From assembly GCA_026214975.1 (NCBI GenBank), contig JAOBSW010000533.1:372001-436000 (forward strand): DNA of 64,000 nt, in the 5' to 3' direction. A program made the translations under genes and the position numbers. Source of the DNA: Gentiana macrophylla (taxonomy: Eukaryota; Streptophyta; Magnoliopsida; Gentianales; Gentianaceae). The notes beneath the pieces are model-generated. The model searched no databases. It was not told the DNA's origin and saw nothing but the letters and a program-made list of their open reading frames with translations. This document shows positions 55,926-64,000 of this stretch, one piece after another. Position 1 is the first letter of the stretch. Every line of letters starts with the position of its first letter.

Positions 55926-57739
55926 TGTTAGGCGTAATGCCCGAAAGACAATTTTATAATTGTTTTATTTAATAAATGAAATGATATTATTATTCATATT
56001 TATTATTCTCATATTCACCGATGTGACAATAGTATTTACACTACAGAAAACCCTAAAGTATATCGTTTATGTAATCACTTAACTCATTGTATGGGATATA
56101 CACGGGAGGATTGAGTTAGTGAAGATGTACTTAAAATACAATTAGCCTGTAGTGAAGTTAATCGAGAGTATCGGGTCTCTCCTTTAACGTGCTATTAATG
56201 CACCAGAACACAATAGGTGTGATTGTCTTATACGGACTTTACGTTAAGAGAACTGATGGGGCATTTTATATATGATAGACATATCATATGAAATTTGGAC
56301 CGATTTGATTAGAGTTCACGATATAATTCCGTAATCGAGAAATCTTATCGAATCAATCGATGATCATATTTATGGATATATATTAATCTTGAGGTGATCA
56401 CAGTCAACTGCTTGAATCAGTATGAGGTTTGACTTGACGGTTAAGGATTACACTTGAGTCGTGATCCGAATTACCCATCTTTGGATTGTCTTTGGATTGA
56501 GTGAGTAGTACGTGTAATCACAGATATGAGAATCCATTCCTTCCATTTATGGAAGTAGATAGACGATTCCTTATTTGTTAATCCTAAAAGCGATCGATCG
56601 TACAAGTTCATTATTACATCGATTAGCTACCGGTGATTTGTATGAATTAATTGATCACTAGGGGTTAATGGTAAATAAGGATAAGAGGTTCTAAAAAGGG
56701 TTAACGGTAACTTCCCGATTTAGAATGAATAGTCTATGGAGGATTAATCCATATGTAATGATTATATCGTGGGACGCTTATTATTATTCTCATGAGGAGA
56801 TAAATATAATCTCATAATCGGAGGAGTGCGATCTTTGGATTATGGTGGCATATTCTGTGATTGATTTATCGAATATAATTATTACATTCATAAGATAATT
56901 ATTTATTTGATTTATCGGAGCCGCTTATTATTAGTCCATGGTCCCCGACGTGCCTCCAATATAGCATAGCTATTCTCGGACGTCGAATCCTAATAATATT
57001 AATTTAGTTCTTATTAGAATTTAATTATATGTGAATTAATTGTTTAGTGGACTATTAAATTAGTTGGGCTAAATAATTAAATATGTGGAAAAGACATTTT
57101 TCATAATCTTGGCCCAATTAGTGTTATGGCCGAAAATAATACTGACTATGTCAATAAACAATTTTCGGCCAAGGCATGTTTTATGGAACAAGAAATTGTT
57201 TTCTTGTGGATTAATAGGACATGTGCACAAAATATTTATTGGATAAATATTTATGGTAAGAAATAAAGATAAAGATTATTCTAGATTTGTTCTAGAATAT
57301 TTTGGGATTATCTTTTATTTATTGGATTTATTTATTTGCAAAATAAAATCCTTGGAGGACAAGGATTACTCTCCTATATAAAGAGAGTTCTCCCAAGCCT
57401 TAAACACAACACAAAATTTCGACTTCTATCTCTTAGAGAGAAGAAGAAAATTTTCGGCCAAGGGGGAGTAAGAGGGAAAATCTTGGAGGTTTTCTGGGTA
57501 GCATATCGGGAAGATTCGAGTCGAGGATTTCCTTCCACCGGGAGTTGCTTGGATCACACGTGCTGAGGATCATGGTGCTCTTCACACCATCTTTTGGTTG
57601 CAGTTCTTCTACTTGGATTATGAGATCCAAGAGGAATGATCTACAACCCCCTTGTAGATGTAGATCTAGTTATTTTATTATGTGTTATTTATAGATCTAG
57701 ATCCTTAAATCGCTTCCGTTGCGGATGATATTACGAACA
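55926..57739 (+). repeat. Copia-2 3' LTR (1,814 bp)
   Basis: Pair of 42037-43858, with changes clustered near CAG/CTG words (for example 56400-56640). TATA at 57375-57382. Followed by GAAAA. Confidence 0.92.
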
Positions 57740-57744
57740 GAAAA

Positions 57745-59066
57745 TTCCACTAGAACTTCTTGAGGTGAACTGTTACAAAAATTCCTAAACAATAGTCCTT
57801 GGGTAATCCCTAGCTTCACTATCTAAACAGTTGTAGAACAGGTAGAATTGATGTTCTTGAATTGCTTGAACATTGGTCCTTAGAGGGTTGAATTGCCTCT
57901 TCACCAGCTACCACCACAAACACAGTCTGCCCGACTGCCTGTAATAACTGTCCCTGACAAAACCTTCATGGTTTGATTCACAGTCTAAACTTTTGATATA
58001 TAATCAAGGTTGGATTGAGAATCAATGAATCGATTCTTGTTTGTGGTTCTTCAAAGTGTTGGATTCTTGATAAATTCTTGGTAGCTTGAACACTTGAAGA
58101 AATTCTTGATATGATCTTGGGGCAGAGATGAAAGCAATTTGAATGATTAATGCACACGTTAATTCTTATTAAATCTCTGTATTATATCTCTATAATCCTT
58201 GGTGCAAAGTCCTCTATTTATAGTGTGAGGCCCAATGTTCATTTGGCTTGAATTCAAATTGTATCAACGTCTATCTTGTAACGGATATATTTTCTGACCG
58301 TTCTGTTGTGTTAGTATTTCATCCAATAAAATTGCTTCCTTTATAACGTTCGACTGTACTATCAGCTTGTTGGATGGTGATATACACAATCGAAGTTTCC
58401 TTATCGCTTTATATCGAGATTATCACTTGTCGCTTTCTTGGATCGGGAGCATTAATGAAATTTTACTCTTCTTTAAATATCGATTACTCGAGCTTTTTCA
58501 TCGATTATAATTGACTTAATCGAGTACACCATGACTCATTATCTTAAGAATTCATTGTCCTTATGATTCTTAGGTCTTCATACAAGATCCATAAAGTCAG
58601 TTCAGGTCACCACAATCTTGCCTAATATCTAACTTTACAGTCTTGACGTAGTCTTCATAACTGACTTTGAACCCTCACTTCTTCAATCTTCTATAACTGA
58701 GTCTGTGACCCTCAGTTCTTCATCTACTGAGTTTGATCCCTTAGTTCTTCAGTCTTCTGAATAAGCGAACTGAGTCTGTGTCCCTCAGCGAACATATCTT
58801 CTTCAGTTTCATATAGGTGTAGTCTGAGTCATTTTGTTTATCTTTATGATTTCCAGTTTTCAGTTTTACGACACACTAACTATTACAGTGCTTGTCTGAT
58901 GTAACCTATACACATATCAGACTCTAGTAAGGCCTAAACATTCAGTTCTAGACATATTTCAGCTTTTCACTATAACATTTAGCCAAAGACTTCATCAATG
59001 AGGTTAAGGTAGTACTTCGAATAATTATGATGAATTATCATCAAAACATAAATTTTCTTTCCAACA
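57745..59066 (-). repeat. Sire-B 3' LTR, start piece
   Basis: On the - strand it starts TGTTGGAAAG at 59066, right after the PPT. TATA-like box TATAAATA at 58215-58222 (- strand). Joined to 41620-42036 before Copia-2 inserted. Confidence 0.85.
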
Positions 59067-59082
59067 ATTTCCCCCTTTTTGA
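59067..59082 (-). promoter_or_regulatory. Sire-B polypurine tract
   Basis: TCAAAAAGGGGGAAAT on the - strand, next to the LTR. Confidence 0.85.
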
Positions 59083-59213
59083 TGATGCCAAAACTCTCCC
59101 TAAAAGAAAACCTTAAAGATCAAAACAATGTAAAACAATGTAAAACTAGAAAACGGGATTTCATTAGAATGAGCAAAAACTTGAATAGTTACATTTAGTC
59201 CAAACAATTGTGA

Positions 59214-59729
59214 TTAAAGACTAAGCTTTTTCTTAACTGAATTAAACATCTTCTCCTTGTCATACATACGATATTCATATTCTAGCTTGGTGTCTTCCTT
59301 TGAAAATGTCTTGTTGTAGTCAACTTGACTTCCTTCTTTCCATCTTCTCCATAGAAGTAGCTTTGGTAAGTCTGATTCTTTCAAGTAGTATTTTTCAAAT
59401 TCGACTACATCAGCTTTCATTTGTTCAGAATTGTCTTTAATCTTTAGTTTGTCATCAATCCTCTGATTTTTCTTATATTGTGCCAATTTCTGCTTTGAGA
59501 ATATATCAGATAGAAAGTAGTTTAAGGATTCCTCAATTGTCTTATCCTTGTACTTGGCTTTGATAGGATTGTGATCTTTGACAAACTGCATCCACAGATC
59601 TTTTGTAAGAGTAGCTCTCCGTTCTCCTGGTTGACTGTATTTTGCAATGAGCTGCTCATCAGTTAGTTCTTTCCTTAAGAACTTTGGATCTGATTTGTAT
59701 CTTTGTAATTCTTCTTCAAGTCGCTTCAT
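59214..59729 (-). CDS. Sire-B extra 3' gene, C-terminal part
   Basis: The 171 codons are highly charged. LEEELQRYKSDPKFLRKEL starts a helical region, then comes LWMQFVKDHNPIKAKYKD, and LPKLLLWRRWKEGSQVDY near the end resembles the C-terminal domain of the Sire-A extra gene. No known domain or membrane helix. Confidence 0.6.
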   Translation of the reverse strand: MKRLEEELQRYKSDPKFLRKELTDEQLIAKYSQPGERRATLTKDLWMQFVKDHNPIKAKYKDKTIEESLNYFLSDIFSKQKLAQYKKNQRIDDKLKIKDNSEQMKADVVEFEKYYLKESDLPKLLLWRRWKEGSQVDYNKTFSKEDTKLEYEYRMYDKEKMFNSVKKKLSL

Positions 59730-59743
59730 CTCTTTAAGTAACT

Positions 59744-59929
59744 TTAGCTTTTCTTCTTCAGCTTCCCCCTTTTGGCATCATATAACTGATATACCAAAGC
59801 ATGGGTTGCCTGTTGGTCGGATGATATACGTTGCTGAGAAGCAATTACTTCCTTAAACAGAGTTTCTAACCCGTAGATATGCTGATTCAAGTGCCAATAA
59901 GCCTGAGCATGAGTTTCTCGATCTACCAT
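59744..59929 (-). CDS. Sire-B extra 3' gene, coiled-coil fragment
   Basis: 61 codons; YWHLNQHIYGLETLFKEVIA and the following Q/A-rich helix have a heptad-like pattern and occupy the same position as the coiled coil in Sire-A (36.7-37.0 kb). Confidence 0.45.
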   Translation of the reverse strand: MVDRETHAQAYWHLNQHIYGLETLFKEVIASQQRISSDQQATHALVYQLYDAKRGKLKKKS

Positions 59930-60051
59930 GGTGAGTCTTCTAGTTTCGCATTTTAGTAATGTGAAATTTAAGAGCGAGCTTGGCTGGATTTGTGGATCAT
60001 CTCTAGTCTAGCATGAACTGAGACATCTGTTCTAGTTCTATAATCGAGATA

Positions 60052-60744
60052 TCAAAAAATATTTGATAGAAGACCATTTTGTGCATCCTTGTGACAGAGC
60101 ACAATCTTCAAGTTTTCATGAACTTTGGCCAACTCATCCTTTGTTAGGATGTCAGAAGGATCATAGGTCATTTCAGGTTGATCCTTGGGCTGAGTAATGT
60201 CTTCAACGATCATCAGTTGTCGGTTATCAGTTGCATCAGCTGCTTGCTGAGTGTCAGTTGTCTGATTTCCAACTGGCAACTCTTCTTGCTGACCTACAGT
60301 TTGTGAAGCTAGAGGTTGGGGTTGAATTTCTGAATACAAAACTATAATCACATCAGCTTCTTTTCTCGTATGATTATCTTCATCATCATCATTTTTCTTT
60401 GAACTTTCTTTGGGTGGACATGATGTGGCTGATTCTCTCATTTGAGCTAGTTCAGTAAACCTCTTGAAACAGTTTTCAAGAAACTCTGATATGGGAAATA
60501 GAGAATATAAATCTTCGATTTCCAATTTCTCCAAGAGCAACTTCTCTTCAGTCTGTAGACTAGCATCATAAGAATCCTCTGGTTTAAGCTTCATCTTCAT
60601 TAGTCTGACAATTTTATCAGCTTCAAAATCTGGAGCTGAGTGTTCAACTGATTGATGTTGTAACTGAGAAGCATTATCATCAAGAGTATTTTTCCCTGTA
60701 TCTTCAGTTGTCAGTTGTTGTTCCCCCTCAGTTGGTGCTGTCAT
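60052..60744 (-). CDS. Sire-B extra 3' gene, middle acidic part
   Basis: The 230 codons are rich in E, D, Q and T. EKLLLEKLEIEDLYSLFPIS and FLENCFKRFTEL resemble the FEEWAFERLGVENL region of Sire-A in place and type. Opens with a further part of the same protein (60771-61107, basic and Q-rich) in other frames. Unknown function. Confidence 0.55.
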   Translation of the reverse strand: MTAPTEGEQQLTTEDTGKNTLDDNASQLQHQSVEHSAPDFEADKIVRLMKMKLKPEDSYDASLQTEEKLLLEKLEIEDLYSLFPISEFLENCFKRFTELAQMRESATSCPPKESSKKNDDDEDNHTRKEADVIIVLYSEIQPQPLASQTVGQQEELPVGNQTTDTQQAADATDNRQLMIVEDITQPKDQPEMTYDPSDILTKDELAKVHENLKIVLCHKDAQNGLLSNIF

Positions 60745-60770
60745 ACTTGAGGTTGCTGGGTATAAACATC

Positions 60771-61107
60771 TTACAACTGATCTTTCTTCTTGCCGAGTCC
60801 GCCTTTCACTTGATTCCTCCGTGTTCGGCCATCCATGACGACCACGATTTTGGACCCGGCCAGGTTGGGAAGTTGTTCCTGTTTTTGTTGCGATTTCCTT
60901 TGTAGTTTCAGCTTGCCTTGCTTGCTTCCCTTCCTTGAGTCTTTCCAGGTAGAATTGGATGATTCCACTGAGTGTTTTCTTTAGTCGGAATCTACCAATA
61001 GTTGCCTGACCTTCAGCTTGTGCTCTCTGTACACTGTCTAATTCGGCTAAATGCTGCTTCTTTATCTTATTGACAACATATCCTGCCCAATTGAATTCTA
61101 TTTCATC
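60771..61107 (-). pseudogene. Sire-B extra 3' gene, basic linker in broken frames
   Basis: Translations in two frames link the N-terminal and middle parts: NWAGYVVNKIKKQHLAELD, then K/Q/R-rich sequence. Corresponds to the FDWAGFFIQYMKKVF region of Sire-A, which supports homology of the two proteins. Confidence 0.5.
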
Positions 61108-61638
61108 CTAAATTATGTTCATCAGATAAATGTTCTCTTTGGATAGTGTACTGACTCCTTTGGATTTTCCAATCACATGTTTGCTGAGCCATCTGCTGAG
61201 GTGCGCAAATTCGGGCTTGATATTGTCAACATGACTATCAATTTTGACTGGTTCCTTAGAGAAGGTAAGTTGCTTCATAAAAACTTCTTTTTGCAAAGGT
61301 AGAGTAGCCAAATCTATTGATGTCACAGATGAATCATTGAAACCGAATAATGACTTCATAACTCTTTCATTTATAGCAATACGATCTCCATGAACGGTAG
61401 TGATCAGAGAATTTCTTACTAATCGCATATTCTCCCAGAATTGTAGAATTCCTTCCACATCACGTGGTTCGTTGAATTTAACTTCTAGAAGATTCCTTAG
61501 ACCTGGTTGTTTCTGGATTTTATCACAAATCCAACTTGCTAACAGAGTATTGTTGCACATTGCTTCATAGATATCGAATGAGAATTCATCTAGCTCTGTG
61601 ATCAATCTTTCTTGTTTTGATTGGTCTGAAGTGGCCAT
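61108..61638 (-). CDS. Sire-B extra 3' gene (env-like position), N-terminal part
   Basis: ATG at 61638 (MATSDQSKQERL) follows a leader-like stretch; an in-frame ATG lies upstream at 61866. GILQFWENMRLVRNS and TTVHGDRIAINERVMKSLFGF align with LQFWRN and TTVNGREIEIS of Sire-A. DNIKPEFAHLSRWLSKHVIG follows. No signal peptide after 61638 and no membrane helix. Position after pol is that of the Sirevirus env-like gene; biochemical role unknown. Confidence 0.7.
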   Translation of the reverse strand: MATSDQSKQERLITELDEFSFDIYEAMCNNTLLASWICDKIQKQPGLRNLLEVKFNEPRDVEGILQFWENMRLVRNSLITTVHGDRIAINERVMKSLFGFNDSSVTSIDLATLPLQKEVFMKQLTFSKEPVKIDSHVDNIKPEFAHLSRWLSKHVIGKSKGVSTLSKENIYLMNII

Positions 61639-61920
61639 ATCTGGGTGTGAACACAAAAGTTGATTTTTGAAAGGGAAGGATTTTGAAGAGTCTGATTCTA
61701 TTTTTAGGAGAGAGAGATGAAGAATTTGAAATTTGATTAGAAATAGTGTGAACGAGGATTGAATAAATAGGTAGGATATATTAGTGGTTGAGTAGTACAA
61801 CTTTTCAAATTCCATGATGGTTTGGGTAACCAATGTGCACTGTTCTGACAGTCGTGGGGTGTACACACAATATTCTGAAAAAGGAACTACAGTAATTAAA
61901 TGCGATATAACCGCTGTCGC
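61639..61920 (-). promoter_or_regulatory. Putative internal promoter and 5'UTR of the Sire-B extra gene
   Basis: On the - strand there is an AGCGGTTATAT...CTGTAGTT box (61883-61920) shared with Sire-A, then TATTTATT (61762-61769), then a C/T-rich leader (TTCATCTCTCTCTCC) to ATG 61638. The order and spacing match Sire-A within about 15 bases per interval. Confidence 0.55.
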
Positions 61921-62045
61921 TTTTATCTTATAACCTTTGACTTAAGTTGACTGGGATAGAAACTGAGACTAAATTCAGTTTGTAGATATAACTTTCAGTT
62001 TCAGTGACGTCTGTCAATTTCAGTTTTAGTTGATCAGTTTGAAAT

Positions 62046-62111
62046 CGTTGGTGTCAATGACTAATCTGTTAAGTGAGCGCACCCATCATAACAAAGATTA
62101 ACCCCCTTGAT
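62046..62111 (-). repeat. Post-pol conserved block of Sire-B
   Basis: On the - strand TCAAGGGGGTTAATCTTTG, then GGGTGCGCTCACTTAACAGA, then TTAGTCATTGACACC; clear match to the two Sire-A copies at 33270 and 33377. Confidence 0.85.
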
Positions 62112-62132
62112 GAATTTCTGGCTTAACTGATT

Positions 62133-62782
62133 TCAACTGACTTTGATTATCCCTAATTCAGTTCTTAGTTTGGCAAATCTGTCTTTGTTCAATGGCTTTG
62201 TAAAGATATCTGCTAGCTGATCTTCAGTAGGCACATAAAGAACTATGATGTCCTTTTTCTCTGCATGATCTCTTATGAAGTGGTGACGCACATCAATGTG
62301 CTTTGTCCTTGAGTGTAAAATTGGATTATCAGTGATTGCAATTGCACTTGTGTTATCACACATTATGGGAATCATTCCTTCTTCTATCCCATAATCTCTT
62401 AATTGATGTCTAATCCATAAAATTTGAGCACAACAACTTCCAGCTGCTATGTATTCAGCTTGAGCTGTAGAAGTTGAGATAGAGTTTTGCTTTTTGCTGA
62501 ACCATGACACAAGTCTATTTCCTAGTAACTCGACATGTGCTCGATGTGCTTTTTCATCCACTTTGCATCCAAAGATAACTGAGTCGAATAAGAAATTAGC
62601 TTGAACTCTCCTTCTTTTGAATACCAAATTCCAACTCCATCTGTGTCTTTCAGATATTTCAATGTTCTTTTAACAACTGTGAGATGACTTTCTTTTGGTT
62701 TTGAGTGAAATCTTGCACATACACCAACAGTAAATGATATATCTGGCCTACTTGCCGTAAGATAAAGAAAGCTTCCAATCAT
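62133..62782 (-). CDS. Sire-B RNase H
   Basis: Two overlapping frames (62522-62782, 62133-62627). The first has MIGSFLYLTASRPDI and KRTLKYLKDT. The second has SWFSKKQNS, TAQAEYIAAGS, IMCDNTSAIAI, LHSRTKHIDVRHHFIRDH and DQLADIFTKPL and ends IIKVS at 62133. A shift near 62600 separates them. The conserved residues that are altered in Sire-A are normal here. Confidence 0.88.
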
Positions 62783-62828
62783 CCTTCAGAAAGCGTTTGA
62801 TCAACATCTTTGCCTTCTTTGTCTTCAT

Positions 62829-63557
62829 CTAACGATGTTGGTCCCTATTGGTGTAGAAATTCAGTTGATTTTCCATACCAAACTTTTTGATAAGTTCTCT
62901 TGTATACTTGGTTTGGTGAATGAAAATTCCATCATCTAATTGTTTAACTTGTAATCCAAGGAAGTAATTCAATTCTCCCATCATACTCATTTGGAATTTT
63001 CTTTTCGTCAAACTTGCAAATTTCTCACATAATTGTTCATCTTCCGATCCAAAAATGATGTCATCAACATAAATTTGAACAAGTAGAGTATTTTCATCAT
63101 TTTTCATTCTGAACAAAGTCTTGTCTATAGTCCATTTGATAAATCCATTATCTACTAGAAACTGAGACAAGGTTTCATACCAAGCTCCTGGTGCTTGTTT
63201 TAGTCCATAAAGAGCTTTCTTTAGTTTGAAAAATTTATCAGCTTGATCTTTGATCTCAAATCTAGGTGGTTGTTGAACATATACTTCTTCTTCAAGAATT
63301 CCATTTAAAAATGCACTTTTAACATCCATCTGGTAAACATTGAATTTCTTATGAGCTGCAAAGGCAAGAAATAGTGTGATTGCTTCTAATCTTGCAACTG
63401 GTGCGTAGGTTTCATCAAAGTCTATGCCTTCGGCTTGAGAGTATCCCTTAGCTACAATTCTAGCTTTATTTCTGATGATATTCCCATCTTCATCAAGTTT
63501 GTTACTGAAAACCCATTTGGTTCCTCTGATATTGACATGAGCTGGTTTTTCTACCAA
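62829..63557 (-). CDS. Sire-B reverse transcriptase
   Basis: The 242 codons include [48 protein letters not shown] and the catalytic [12 protein letters not shown], followed by [17 protein letters not shown]. Standard Ty1/copia RT. A shift at about 62850 and one stop near 63560 separate it from its neighbours. Confidence 0.92.
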   Translation of the reverse strand: MVEKPAHVNIRGTKWVFSNKLDEDGNIIRNKARIVAKGYSQAEGIDFDETYAPVARLEAITLFLAFAAHKKFNVYQMDVKSAFLNGILEEEVYVQQPPRFEIKDQADKFFKLKKALYGLKQAPGAWYETLSQFLVDNGFIKWTIDKTLFRMKNDENTLLVQIYVDDIIFGSEDEQLCEKFASLTKRKFQMSMMGELNYFLGLQVKQLDDGIFIHQTKYTRELIKKFGMENQLNFYTNRDQHR

Positions 63558-63560
63558 TTC

Positions 63561-63993
63561 TCATACTTGATTTCTTTCGAACTCATTCAGTTCTTCTTGC
63601 GTAGCTAGTATCCAATCTGGGTCTTTCAGAGCTTCTTCTATTTCCTTAGGTTCAGATTGTGATAGGAAACATGCAATCATTGCATCTACTTGATGTCTTG
63701 TTCGAATGCCAGTTTGAGTATCACCAATTACTTGTTCTTCGGGGTGATCTCTCATCCATTGATACTTGGGTGTCTGCATCAAGGGGTTTATATCTTGTTC
63801 CACTGTTTCTTCAAGGGCTGGTTCTTGAATTTCTTCAGTTGGATAAGGAACATGTAGTTCAGGTGTGGTTTGTTGAGTAGTTGGAAACTGAGACTGATCT
63901 GGATCTGAACATTCTGAAATTTGTAGTCTCCCAATGTCAACAAAAGCCGGTTCGCAAGACAAGGTAGTAGCGATCGCGAAGCGATCGGGGACA
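63561..63993 (-). CDS. Sire-B integrase-RT linker and RT start (runs off the window)
   Basis: Acidic, glutamine-rich linker, then YQWMRDHPEEQVIGD, GIRTRHQVDAMIACFLS and [20 protein letters not shown], the start of copia RT. The same strings occur in Sire-A at 31615-31815. The rest lies beyond 64000. Confidence 0.85.
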
Positions 63994-64000
63994 ATCAGGT

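Larger units (their letters stand above)
42037..57739 (+). mobile_element. Copia-2: Ty1/copia element, 15,703 bp including nested LARD
   Basis: LTRs 42037-43858 (1,822 bp) and 55926-57739 (1,814 bp) start TGTTAGG and end AACA, flanked by GAAAA. A tRNA-iMet-like PBS follows the left LTR and a PPT precedes the right LTR. Without the 6.4-kb LARD it is about 9.3 kb. The interior is strongly decayed; only RNase H near 55310 is recognisable. LTR similarity shows it is related to Copia-1. Confidence 0.9.
41620..64000 (-). mobile_element. Sire-B: Sirevirus-type copia element, partial, 3' LTR split
   Basis: On the - strand, from the right window edge: integrase-RT linker, RT, RNase H, post-pol block, extra 3' gene, PPT (59067) and 3' LTR. 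The LTR is in two pieces (57745-59066, 41620-42036; 1,739 bp together) because Copia-2 inserted with target duplication GAAAA (42032-42036, 57740-57744). LTR ends match those of Sire-A (TGTTGG...GGACCAACA). Gag, protease and the 5' LTR lie outside the window. Confidence 0.88.

Overview
The window is plant nuclear DNA, most likely from a eudicot (TE families, AT-rich background, plant-type introns and TATA/5'UTR signals; the species cannot be named). I see no convincing single-copy host gene. Practically all of it is nested transposable elements.

Layout. (1) 1-1665 and 15117 to about 15.6 kb: remnant of a Ty3/gypsy element, + strand, with a protease/RT-linker fragment on the left and a polypurine tract (PPT) plus LTR start on the right. 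It is split by (2) a 13.4-kb CACTA (En/Spm-type) DNA transposon at 1666-15113, with perfect 27-bp terminal inverted repeats and a TTT target duplication. The CACTA holds a decayed TNP2-like transposase, a nearly intact five-exon second transposon gene (Transposase_24 type), a tRNA-derived SINE and a Stowaway-like MITE. (3) About 15629-41619: the 3' LTR and 3' end of pol of a Ty1/copia element on the - strand (Copia-1). Its LTR is cut by (4) a 9.4-kb Tekay/Del-like chromovirus at 16218-25640, - strand, and by (5) a 13.6-kb Sirevirus-type copia, Sire-A, at 26019-39596, + strand, carrying about 4 kb of extra coding sequence after pol. (6) Copia-1's internal region is interrupted by a second Sirevirus-type copia, Sire-B, - strand, from 41620 to beyond the window end. 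(7) Sire-B's 3' LTR is split by Copia-2 (42037-57739, + strand), a relative of Copia-1, which in turn contains (8) a 6.4-kb non-autonomous LTR element (LARD) at 45023-51437. Insertion order is therefore Copia-1, then Sire-B, then Copia-2, then LARD, with the chromovirus and Sire-A as separate insertions into Copia-1. Each full element was delimited by matching 5-bp (LTR) or 3-bp (CACTA) target duplications.

Most noteworthy. (a) Sire-A and Sire-B, though divergent, share a conserved non-coding module between pol and the extra 3' gene: a repeated ~65-bp block, an AGCGG...GTAGTT box, a TATA box and a 5'UTR-like stretch at matching spacing, suggesting an internal promoter for the extra gene. (b) The LARD interior has six short inverted repeats whose loops share GYCGGTTTYCGTA while their arms differ but stay complementary, a covariation-like pattern. 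(c) Differences between LTR pairs and many ORF breaks cluster in patches at CAG/CTG trinucleotides (CHG context), which looks like consensus error at methylated cytosines rather than evolution. (d) The chromovirus LTR and the unrelated LARD share arrays of a GGACGCCCGTCC-like quasi-palindrome.

Functionally the window is a heterochromatin-like nest. Gag, protease, integrase, RT and RNase H fragments belong to separate elements, almost all broken as written, although part of the breakage may be sequencing error.
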